Shown piece after piece: positions 56,875 to 64,000 of a DNA stretch of 64,000 nt. The translations under genes were made by a program, and so were the position numbers. The stretch's first letter is position 1. Every line of letters starts with the position of its first letter. The DNA is from SAR202 cluster bacterium bin127 (GTDB lineage: Bacteria; Chloroflexota; Dehalococcoidia; Lucifugimonadales; Lucifugimonadaceae). The DNA lies in assembly GCA_002239045.1 (NCBI GenBank), contig MPNN01000009.1, positions 1 to 64,000 on the forward strand, written 5' to 3'. The notes under the pieces are model-generated. The model worked only from the letters and a program-made list of their open reading frames with translations. It made no database searches and was not told where the DNA came from.

Positions 56875-58284
56875 TCAATCCTCCTCTGGGATTCCTTCTT
56901 GTGAACTCAACATCTCCCAGTATTCACGAGGCAGTAGTATGGAGTCCATGTGAAATTTGCCCATCTCGTACGCCTGCGATATCAACACACTGAACCTGTC
57001 CTCCTCGGACCTAGCATTTGTCACCGTTAAACGTGCAAGACCAAGCTCCTTCTCCGCATCCGTTCGCGAAAATGTGACCACCGTGTCCGCTGTTCCTATC
57101 ACACTCCAATCTTCGACAACGTGCTGCTCATCCACCATCTTGGCTTTAGCGGACGAGCGGTTCGCATGAATAGTGGCCACACCAGCGCAGTTAAACTCAA
57201 TCATCAAACCACGAAACTCTTTTGCCAATGCACCCAAGTCCTCCCGCATACGTGCTGAGTTCATCTTCATGAGATTCAGCATGTCCAACAACACAATGTC
57301 CGGCACGAAGTTGTGGGTGCGTTCCAGCATGATCATGAAAGTGCGTAGATTACCTACCGTGAGACTGCCTGTGGGAAACCCCTTGACTCGAATAGGTACA
57401 CGCATACGTGCTATCTTGGAGGCCAGCAATTCCCTCGCGTTTTCCTGCTTCATGTTCGGGAGGTCGTCCAAGGTGATCGTCCGCAACGCCATTTCCTTCC
57501 CCGACGTATCGAACTTGTGATACTCGATACCTTTGGGATACGGCTTAGAAGTCATCGAAAACATGGCCTGCATATACCGCTTGGAGGTAAGGTTCTCCGA
57601 CATCTCCAAAGTGATATGCAGCACCTTAAAACGGCGCATCATCGCGTTCACGCCCATGGAAACCATGAGCCACGTTTTACCACGTTTCGGAGGTGCCATG
57701 AAAAGAAACAACTGACCACGAGCAGGGCCTACCCCCATGCGATCTAGTGTTTTGATACCGGTAGGAAACACCTCGTCTATGTCGTCGAAAAAACGAAGTG
57801 CCTGGTCTGGGTCCGTAAGGTCGATGCCCGGGTCGAAAGCGTCCACGCGCTTTCGCATCCCTTTATCCAGTTCCTGCTCTGCCGCCTCCAAGTCACCGTC
57901 CAATAGAAGACGGGACGCCTCCATGATCGAACCCTTGAGAGCCTGCGCCTTTACGAACTCACGAAGACGCGAAAGTACGTACTTCGCATTGATACCTTCT
58001 TGTGCGGTAAACAAGCGGTTCAATAAACGCTCGTATATATCCGCCTTGCGCTTATCCTCCCCGTTCAATTCGTCCTCAAGTTCATCCGCTATGTGCTCGC
58101 CTATCGCCTCCCCGAATGAATCAAAGTAGTCTATCGCCTTGGTTGCGATGTCCCGGTAGAACCTTGAATCAAACGCCTCTACCGGCACCAAGGAACGAAT
58201 GAGTGGAGCGTGTTCGGCGTTGAACACCAACAAGCAGAGGACGTTTTCCTGCAACGCTCCACTGAGTTTTTGATCTGGTTCCAT
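56875..58284 (-). CDS. DnaB-like replicative helicase
   Basis: 469 residues. The N-terminal 165 form the helical DnaB-type N-domain; GIKTLDRMGVGPARGQLFLF begins the RecA-like domain with Walker A APPKRGKTWL (about 210), then HITLEMSE (H1a), PDIVLLDMLNLMK (Walker B) and an H4-like end. This is the SF4 hexameric helicase of replication forks, sometimes with a primase elsewhere. No primase is in the window. Confidence 0.85.
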   Translation of the reverse strand: MEPDQKLSGALQENVLCLLVFNAEHAPLIRSLVPVEAFDSRFYRDIATKAIDYFDSFGEAIGEHIADELEDELNGEDKRKADIYERLLNRLFTAQEGINAKYVLSRLREFVKAQALKGSIMEASRLLLDGDLEAAEQELDKGMRKRVDAFDPGIDLTDPDQALRFFDDIDEVFPTGIKTLDRMGVGPARGQLFLFMAPPKRGKTWLMVSMGVNAMMRRFKVLHITLEMSENLTSKRYMQAMFSMTSKPYPKGIEYHKFDTSGKEMALRTITLDDLPNMKQENARELLASKIARMRVPIRVKGFPTGSLTVGNLRTFMIMLERTHNFVPDIVLLDMLNLMKMNSARMREDLGALAKEFRGLMIEFNCAGVATIHANRSSAKAKMVDEQHVVEDWSVIGTADTVVTFSRTDAEKELGLARLTVTNARSEEDRFSVLISQAYEMGKFHMDSILLPREYWEMLSSQEGIPEED

Positions 58285-58290
58285 GTAACC

Positions 58291-59229
58291 TCACTCGTAG
58301 GTTGTTCCGTGCCTGCGGATGTTTTGCTTCAACGTCTGCACCGCTTCCATCATTAACGGACTATACTCGATTCCGTATGTATGCAACCACCGCATGAAGG
58401 TACGTTCCTCCGGGTGCATCATGTCAATCCTGTCCATGATGAAAGCAGTTTCTACACCCGGGTGAGGCAGAATAATGAGTGGCATATTTCGATCCATGAA
58501 ATCTACCAATACCACTATATCACTATCCTCCAGTTCCTTATCTTTCGCAAGATCTTTCACAAGGGCGACCGCTTTCTTCGGGCCAATGCCCTTTATGCCT
58601 GGCACCCCATTGTGGGAACCCATAAGGGACAACACCTCGGCCCACTTGTCAGGTGCGATTCCAAACTCTTGCACGAAGTCCTCCCGTCCGTACAAGTTCC
58701 CTTTCTTGCGTACCATGTACACTTCGTGACCGTCAAGCAGCTGGTACAAGTCCGAGTCATACGAGAGGATGATCGTGCGTTCGAACTCGCACGAAAATTC
58801 CCGCACCCCGCACGCGATCAAGTCGTCGGCTTCCAGCCCCTCCACAGCGTGAAAAGGAATGCCCAAGGAAACCAGAGCCACCTTGAAACGTTCGCACGAA
58901 TCGCGCGCAAGAGCTTTGATAGAAAGCCCATGGTCGTGGCTACCTTCCAAGCCCATGTTCTTGGCGTGCTGTGTCATGTGAGAGGCTTGGGTAGATTCGC
59001 GAAACACCCTCCCGGACTTGTACGTAGGAAGCTCCTTAGACCTCCAATAAGGAGGGTGGTCGTAGCACACGACCACCGCAGAGGGGCTGTACTTCTGAAT
59101 GGCGCTACACAACATCTGCACCATCCCGTACAGCGCCCCCGTAAACATCCCACCCGAGGACAGGGTGGGATGCGCGAACATGGACCGATAGACAGCCATT
59201 GAGGCGTCTACCAAGAGTAGAGTTCTCAC
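58291..59229 (-). CDS. 5'-3' exonuclease / flap endonuclease
   Basis: 312 residues from a GTG at 59229, nine bases after the QueE stop; the longer frame to 59412 reads over QueE. VRTLLLVDASMAVYRSM, GLEADDLIACG, TIILSYDSDLYQLLDG, and GSHNGVPGIKGIGPKKA with the helix-3-turn-helix are the PolA-exonuclease/FEN1 motifs, with the acidic metal cluster intact. It removes primers and trims flaps. Confidence 0.85.
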   Translation of the reverse strand: MRTLLLVDASMAVYRSMFAHPTLSSGGMFTGALYGMVQMLCSAIQKYSPSAVVVCYDHPPYWRSKELPTYKSGRVFRESTQASHMTQHAKNMGLEGSHDHGLSIKALARDSCERFKVALVSLGIPFHAVEGLEADDLIACGVREFSCEFERTIILSYDSDLYQLLDGHEVYMVRKKGNLYGREDFVQEFGIAPDKWAEVLSLMGSHNGVPGIKGIGPKKAVALVKDLAKDKELEDSDIVVLVDFMDRNMPLIILPHPGVETAFIMDRIDMMHPEERTFMRWLHTYGIEYSPLMMEAVQTLKQNIRRHGTTYE

Positions 59230-59237
59230 ACCATTCT

Positions 59238-60137
59238 CTAGGAGTGGTGAAGTCCTCCCCTCTGAACTGCCGTCAGATCCGACTCGTTGTTCGTCGAGGA
59301 TTGGCGCACGTCGGCGAGTACGTCCTCCCATTTCACACCCTCCTCTTCGTCGCGTGCGTTGTCGTCCCAAATGTACTTGTGTCCCTGGATGTTCATGCCG
59401 ATCTGCCGGCATATGGGGTCGTCGTGGTTCTTGAGGGACTCTGCAAGAAGGAACGGGGTCATCTTGGATTCAGAACCTGGGGTGTCCGTCACCACCGGAG
59501 ACGCGACAAGACGAGGCATCCAGCCACGCTTCCAGGTGGTGTGGCTAAGGAAGCGCATATGTCGGGCAACCTTGACCATTTCTTCGAAGTCGTTGCTGTC
59601 TCCGACCACGAACTTGATCACGTCCCAGTCGTCCATGTTGCTGTAGTTCGGCCACATGAATGGCTTGAGGGCGTGCGCCGACGGGAGCTTGTAGTCCACG
59701 ACGAATGACATCCTCGCCCGGTTAGCGTTCTTGGACAACCAATCGGAAAAATCATACATACATTCCGTACCCGAGGTTTCCATGCTGACGTTGAATCCCC
59801 GGTTGATCATGTCCGCCACAAATGTTCGCAGCGCAACGCTGTCCTGTTCCAGAGGTTCGCCTCCCGTGATAGAGATCTTCGTCGCGCCTTGCATCATCTC
59901 CATAACCAACGAGGACAGCTCCGGGGGCGTCACAAGCTCACCCTGCTTGATCGACCACGAGTACTTGGTGTCACACCATCGGCACCCCACCCTGCACCCT
60001 GTCAATCGAACGAAGACGGTCCACGTGCCCATGTGGAATCCCGTCGCCTCTCCGTCCACCGTCAGGAAGACACCGAGTACATTGAGCTTGCCAGGCTCGT
60101 CTGCTCGCTCCGACCACTGTTCACTTTCTGGGTTCAT
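59238..60137 (-). CDS. queE: 7-carboxy-7-deazaguanine synthase (radical SAM)
   Basis: 299 residues. VRLTGCRVGCRWCDTKYSW gives the CxxxCxxC iron-sulfur site; KISITGGEPLEQD is the SAM-binding GGEP loop; a C-terminal extension makes it longer than most cellular QueE (about 210-230). It converts carboxy-tetrahydropterin to carboxy-deazaguanine. It starts two bases after the QueD stop. In phages the product is used to place 7-deazaguanine derivatives in DNA, which blocks host restriction. Confidence 0.9.
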   Translation of the reverse strand: MNPESEQWSERADEPGKLNVLGVFLTVDGEATGFHMGTWTVFVRLTGCRVGCRWCDTKYSWSIKQGELVTPPELSSLVMEMMQGATKISITGGEPLEQDSVALRTFVADMINRGFNVSMETSGTECMYDFSDWLSKNANRARMSFVVDYKLPSAHALKPFMWPNYSNMDDWDVIKFVVGDSNDFEEMVKVARHMRFLSHTTWKRGWMPRLVASPVVTDTPGSESKMTPFLLAESLKNHDDPICRQIGMNIQGHKYIWDDNARDEEEGVKWEDVLADVRQSSTNNESDLTAVQRGGLHHS

Positions 60138-60138
60138 C

Positions 60139-60624
60139 TCACACCTCCGCTGCTGAAGTACAGGTTTCGTTGACGATCACTTTCACAGATGCGACACTTG
60201 GATTCCTCGTTCGCAAGTCCTCCCAAAGCACCTTCTTCGCATACAGTGCCATATTTTCCGAAGTCGGGTTTGCGTCTACCACTACAACACGCGTTTCACC
60301 ACCCGGAATAGGAGCCAGCATAGCGCCGATTTCCATTCCCAAATCCGACGCATAGCCCACCAAAGGATCCAGCTCGTGCAGCACAATAGCGTGATCAAAA
60401 AGGTCATGGATTCGAGAGTTCAAAACCTGTTTGATGTCTCCAAAGTCAATGGCCAATCCATTGGACATGAGACCGCACCGCACCTTCACTGTCCACTGCC
60501 AGGAGTGACCGTGAATGTGCGCGCACTTTCCCGCGTAGTTTGTGAGCCTGTGTGCTGTTTCAGTGGTGATGGTTTTGGACACCACAATGGTGTGATCCAA
60601 CTCGGGAACCTGCAAAAGTTTCAT
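60139..60624 (-). CDS. queD: 6-carboxy-tetrahydropterin synthase
   Basis: 161 residues from the ATG at 60624, which has GGAGG seven bases upstream; two upstream in-frame ATGs overlap that site. TTETAHRLTNYAGKCAHIHG then HSW is the QueD active site: zinc His residues and the catalytic Cys. DHAIVLHELDP and NPTSENMALYAKKV are the other conserved blocks. Second step of the deazaguanine pathway, just before queE. Confidence 0.9.
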   Translation of the reverse strand: MKLLQVPELDHTIVVSKTITTETAHRLTNYAGKCAHIHGHSWQWTVKVRCGLMSNGLAIDFGDIKQVLNSRIHDLFDHAIVLHELDPLVGYASDLGMEIGAMLAPIPGGETRVVVVDANPTSENMALYAKKVLWEDLRTRNPSVASVKVIVNETCTSAAEV

Positions 60625-60626
60625 CT

Positions 60627-62468
60627 TCATTCCTCCCATAGAAACTGGCTGCCGTGCTCATCCTTTACCACTGTCGCCACTCCATCGAATGAACCGGCAT
60701 TCAGAGAACGGTGATCCACCAACCAGACCACCTTGCTTGTGCGTCGGGCGCGTTCCTTGAGTGCGTCCAACAACATGACTATACCATCTGTACTTAACCA
60801 TGTGCAAGGTTCATCCCACACCTCAAAGTTCCATTGTGAGGATGTGAAATCTTGCACCATGTCGGACAGCCCCATGGCTACAGCGAGACGTAGCCTCTGG
60901 GCCTCCCCACCACTCCACGCTTCGAAAGGAACAGGGCCTTCGTTATGCGGGGAATGCACCATGGCGTGAAAGCCTTTGGTCACCGTACCGCTTTTGTTTT
61001 CACGGTCCAATGAGAACTCAACGTGCCATTCAGGAAGTCCCAAGTCGGTAAGATTCACGGCGCATTCGTTTTCAAGACGCTTCATTACTTCCCCGATCAT
61101 TTCCAATCGAATCTGACCAAACCCCTTCGACCAAAACGAGGACATCGCTGCCTCTCGTCCGAACGTATCCCTAGCTTCCATTTCACGACCGCGGCGTCGG
61201 TAGTGCTTACCCAGATCCTTTCTCCGTTCCCTGTCCCGCATTTCGAATGGATTGGTGCGGGTCTCCAACTCCCGGAGCTTTCTTTCTGTGACGTCCCGTT
61301 CTGAAACTATAGGGGCTCTGGACACCCGTGCGGCTCTGGCATCTGCTGTCTGAGTAGCCAAGGTCCTGGATGCACTTTCGTATTCGGCACGTACCTCCTG
61401 TAACGATTCCTCCAATTCGCGCACAGTAATCGCCAGCTCTTTTCGTTCCTTGTCCAGTATTCGATACTGAGCCGCCAACTGGAACATCTGCTTTTCAATT
61501 TCCTTGCGAATGTCTACGTGCCGACCTCCCAATAGGTCAGATCCACACGTCGGGCACTTGACCTCTTTGTTCACCAGGTCGAAATCCTTTACCGCCTTTT
61601 CGTGCTCGTTGCGGGCTACCGCTGCTTTGCTGAGAGCCTCTTTGTGTCGTCGCGATTCGTCGGACAGGGCACGTTGCAGCTCCTCCACTTCCTGCTGTTT
61701 ATCTTTGACTTGCTTTTGCAGACCCTTGTTCTTTGATCGGTTCTCCGATTCGATGGAGTCCAGCTTCGCTATGTCAGAGTTCAAACGATTCAATCGAACT
61801 CGTACCTGTTCTTCTTCGGACTTGCGGTCCTCTTCGAACTTGTCTATCTGCTCCTGCAGCGACATGGACCGTAGAGCGTCGATAGACCCGTTCAGACGCT
61901 CGACCTCCTTATCAAACCTTTCCCTTTGCTTCGCAGCCGTATTGGACGTCTTCGAAGCGTGATCTCTGGCCCGGTCCCATACGTCCAGATTCAGCAATGT
62001 GGATATGAACGAAGCACGTTCCATAGATGAGTAATCCAGAAACGTCTTTGCACCCTGACCAATGTACACCGAGTGAAGGAACTGCGACATATCGCATTGA
62101 ATCAGATTCTCTACAACCTCCTGGTCGGTCGGCTCTCCGTCCAGTAGCAGCTTGTTCGGCTTCCAGGTGCGGGTTACAGTGTGCGGGACTCCATCCACCT
62201 CGAGCGCGCATGTGACGCCCGGAGAGTGCCCTGCATCCCACGTCGCCATGGAGGTGGACCGCAAACCGTTCGGATATCGATCATAGAGAGCCCAGCACAA
62301 GGCTCCCCATAGCGAACTCTTGCCCGTACCGTTCGCACCTACAAGGGGTTCCACTTCATTACGTCCACCGAGCAGATACAGCCCCGGTCTAGAAGGAAAC
62401 TCCACATGCTCCGGGGACACGAATGATCGGAACGCATAGAGCTCCATATCGCACAGTCGAATGCTCAT
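60627..62468 (-). CDS. SbcC-like recombination nuclease ATPase subunit
   Basis: 613 residues. Walker A LVGANGTGKSSLWGAL (near 44-55), a long coiled coil broken by the zinc hook CPTCGSDLLGG (about 305), the ABC signature WSGGEAQRLRLAVAM and Walker B FEVWDEPCTWLS. This is the SbcC/Rad50/gp46 family. It pairs with the SbcD-like nuclease encoded 4 bases before. Together they process DNA ends in recombination and host DNA breakdown. Confidence 0.9.
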   Translation of the reverse strand: MSIRLCDMELYAFRSFVSPEHVEFPSRPGLYLLGGRNEVEPLVGANGTGKSSLWGALCWALYDRYPNGLRSTSMATWDAGHSPGVTCALEVDGVPHTVTRTWKPNKLLLDGEPTDQEVVENLIQCDMSQFLHSVYIGQGAKTFLDYSSMERASFISTLLNLDVWDRARDHASKTSNTAAKQRERFDKEVERLNGSIDALRSMSLQEQIDKFEEDRKSEEEQVRVRLNRLNSDIAKLDSIESENRSKNKGLQKQVKDKQQEVEELQRALSDESRRHKEALSKAAVARNEHEKAVKDFDLVNKEVKCPTCGSDLLGGRHVDIRKEIEKQMFQLAAQYRILDKERKELAITVRELEESLQEVRAEYESASRTLATQTADARAARVSRAPIVSERDVTERKLRELETRTNPFEMRDRERRKDLGKHYRRRGREMEARDTFGREAAMSSFWSKGFGQIRLEMIGEVMKRLENECAVNLTDLGLPEWHVEFSLDRENKSGTVTKGFHAMVHSPHNEGPVPFEAWSGGEAQRLRLAVAMGLSDMVQDFTSSQWNFEVWDEPCTWLSTDGIVMLLDALKERARRTSKVVWLVDHRSLNAGSFDGVATVVKDEHGSQFLWEE

Positions 62469-63514
62469 TTTTCACGTGCTTCCTGCAGCAATTTGATACC
62501 GTGCTCAATCGTTTCCTCATCCGCGATCATATCCTCTCCATACGTCCGAATAGCCGCAGCAGGCTCGCCCCTGCCGGTGATTTCCTGCGTCTGTACATCA
62601 TCACCCCGCATTGCGGTTGATCCCGGCAGGGGACGCCTCAGCCTGTGTTTCGGCTTGACGATTTCCATACCTTGAATGACGACGCCTCGCGCTGTGCAGT
62701 ACTCCACAACCTGCTGACGAATGGACCTAAAGTCCATGGATGTTAAGTCCATGTCGATTCGTATCTTCAGCATGTTGCCAGGCTTCAAAGCGTCGTTTCC
62801 CATCAACTCGCTTGCGTTCCTAAGTGTGAGGACGAAACGTTCCGGGAAATCCAGATGCACGTCCGAAGCAACGCCTTGTGAATCGAAGTGGAGGACGCGT
62901 GGTTTGAAACGGTCCCCGAAGTGAACGTGGTAAGGGCTTCCGACGTACACAATGTCCCCGACCTTCTGAGGAACGTGGACGTCTCCGCTCAACACCAGAC
63001 AGTCCTTTCTCACTCCAAGCACTGGGTCGATACCTGGCACCTTGTAACCATTCGATACGATGGACCCGTTTGCTGTTTCGTGTATCAAGACGCAATCGTA
63101 CTTGGAGAAGTCCCACGACTTCCAATCAATCTTCGGAGTGCGCGTATGTGGAAGGCACAACATACCTCCACGTAACTCGCCGGGTACGTCTACATAGGTC
63201 ACACCAGGAATGTCATCCAACCACTTGAAGAATGCCGGTCCTGTCCTGTAGTCGTGATTACCTTTCAGAATCACCACGTTCATTGACTTCGCCAACACCC
63301 TGACACGCTTCCAAACGTCATTAACAAACTCTGCTGAATGGTGGTCTTTAGCGTCCGTCAGGTCCCCTAAAATGTACAACCAATCCGCTGTAACCTCTTC
63401 CGCCAAGGACAGCAACTCCGAAAAGATCTTCCACCTATACTTAGCGTGTTTTGCTTCCGAAAGGTGGAGGTCCGTGGTGACGATGGAATTGGCGAGTAGT
63501 TTGCACTGCATCAT
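62465..63514 (-). CDS. SbcD-like DNA exonuclease (Mre11/gp47 family)
   Basis: 349 residues. Metallophosphoesterase motifs in order: VTTDLHLSEAKH, LYILGDLTDAKDHHS, VILKGNHDYRTG, VLIHETANG, LSGDVHVPQ. A C-terminal capping domain follows. It overlaps the SbcC-like gene by 4 bases (ATGA). It is the nuclease half of the Mre11-Rad50-type complex. Confidence 0.9.
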   Translation of the reverse strand: MMQCKLLANSIVTTDLHLSEAKHAKYRWKIFSELLSLAEEVTADWLYILGDLTDAKDHHSAEFVNDVWKRVRVLAKSMNVVILKGNHDYRTGPAFFKWLDDIPGVTYVDVPGELRGGMLCLPHTRTPKIDWKSWDFSKYDCVLIHETANGSIVSNGYKVPGIDPVLGVRKDCLVLSGDVHVPQKVGDIVYVGSPYHVHFGDRFKPRVLHFDSQGVASDVHLDFPERFVLTLRNASELMGNDALKPGNMLKIRIDMDLTSMDFRSIRQQVVEYCTARGVVIQGMEIVKPKHRLRRPLPGSTAMRGDDVQTQEITGRGEPAAAIRTYGEDMIADEETIEHGIKLLQEAREK

Positions 63515-64000
63515 CCTTCCCCAATAATCGCTTTGCGATACAGACGGGCGCTCTCCACGAACTTGGTTACGTGGACATGATTAAGTATCGTGGACAAAGG
63601 TACTATGGATACGTCCTGCCCATTGATAATCCACTTTGACAGAGGTTGGGTAACACCTTCAAGCAGAAAAGTGGACGCCGCGAGAAGATCCACACCATTG
63701 TCCTCTCGCATGATCAGCAAGGGAATGCGACATGCTGACTGGCTGACAGCCTGATTCCAAAATTCCTGAATGTTGCACTTCACACCCGGGTTAAACATAG
63801 AACGCCACTGCAGCAGCCTCACCCTCTTGCATTCCACCGCGAATGTTTCGAAGAAAGGGAACGCCTCTGTCATTACAGGAATCAGGTCCCCGACATGAGT
63901 TTCCGCGGCGTCACCTCCCTTCGCCTGCATGGTGGCCTTGGCTCCGGACGCCGCAGACCTCCAAACAGCGTCCTCGGTGGAATCGTTAGTGATCCACAAG
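63511..64000 (-). CDS. PD-(D/E)XK-like nuclease, partial
   Basis: The frame enters from the right edge; its true start is outside. About 162 residues are seen. GAKATMQAKGGDAAETHVGD, LIPVMTEAFPFFETFAVECK, with the GD...E-x-K spacing, fits the Holliday-junction-resolvase/VRR-like phage nuclease family. It ends in ATGA with the SbcD-like gene, so all three DNA-end enzymes share a transcript. Confidence 0.6.
   Translation of the reverse strand, partial: LWITNDSTEDAVWRSAASGAKATMQAKGGDAAETHVGDLIPVMTEAFPFFETFAVECKRVRLLQWRSMFNPGVKCNIQEFWNQAVSQSACRIPLLIMREDNGVDLLAASTFLLEGVTQPLSKWIINGQDVSIVPLSTILNHVHVTKFVESARLYRKAIIGEG

Noticed and set aside
62565-62632. CCCCTGCCGG/CCGGCAGGGG inverted repeat
   Set aside because: It lies inside the SbcD-like coding sequence and the arms encode ordinary residues; probably chance or part of the dispersed GC repeat.
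1-64000. Genes on the plus strand
   Set aside because: All long plus-strand frames lie opposite better-supported minus-strand genes, lack ribosome sites and show shadow composition.
1-64000. tRNA genes, integrase or attachment site
   Set aside because: No clover-leaf with a T-arm was seen in the few gaps, and no tyrosine or serine recombinase motif appears; a temperate life is not shown by this window.

Overview
The window is part of the genome of a large tailed dsDNA bacteriophage with a long, non-contractile (siphovirus-type) tail. Every gene I can support reads on the minus strand. Genes are packed with 4-base ATGA/GTGA overlaps, and there are no tRNA, rRNA or integrase genes. The lambda-style tail module (G/GT frameshift, tape measure, minor tail proteins, NlpC/P60 protein, J-like hub), a Cys lipobox lipoprotein and several signal peptides point to a Gram-negative host. 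No DNA polymerase, primase or recognisable endolysin is present and both edges cut genes, so the genome is longer than 64 kb. I cannot name the phage genus or host.

In transcription order (right to left), 64-54.8 kb is DNA metabolism: a PD-(D/E)XK-like nuclease (partial), an SbcD/SbcC-like nuclease pair, QueD and QueE of the 7-deazaguanine pathway, a 5'-3' exonuclease, a DnaB-like replicative helicase and an SNF2-type helicase. From 54.9 to 48.9 kb come the large terminase, a small cassette with its own promoter/palindrome and terminator (papain-like fold protein, HNH nuclease, unknown, SLOG-like protein), a small-terminase-like protein and a DUF4055 portal. From 48.8 to 42 kb is an accessory run of small genes that includes a DEDDy exonuclease and several one-helix membrane proteins.

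From 41.9 to 24 kb is the head and head-tail region, interrupted by unusual cargo. It holds a MuF head protein with a papain-like C-terminal domain, an HslV/proteasome-like Ntn hydrolase, a papain-like protein, an XRE regulator and a scaffold-like protein. These are followed by a stem-loop-rich intergenic region, a metalloprotease lipoprotein with a TbpB-like barrel, an HNH endonuclease and two NADAR genes (one fused to another phage domain). After a strong terminator come the P22-type major capsid protein, connectors and two tail-tube-like proteins. From 24.9 to 5.5 kb is the tail: G/GT chaperones joined by a GGGAAAC slip site, tape measure, M-, L- and K-like proteins, a J-like hub, a 2117-residue mosaic fibre and a 1280-residue fibre. 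The last 5 kb holds membrane, coiled-coil and secreted proteins and a DUF2589 pair, plausibly the lysis/accessory end.

The main leads for something new are the proteasome-like peptidase in the head module, the tandem NADAR genes beside a deazaguanine pathway, the metzincin-like/TbpB-like lipoprotein, the peptidase-fold tail on the MuF protein, and a dispersed GC-rich intergenic repeat.
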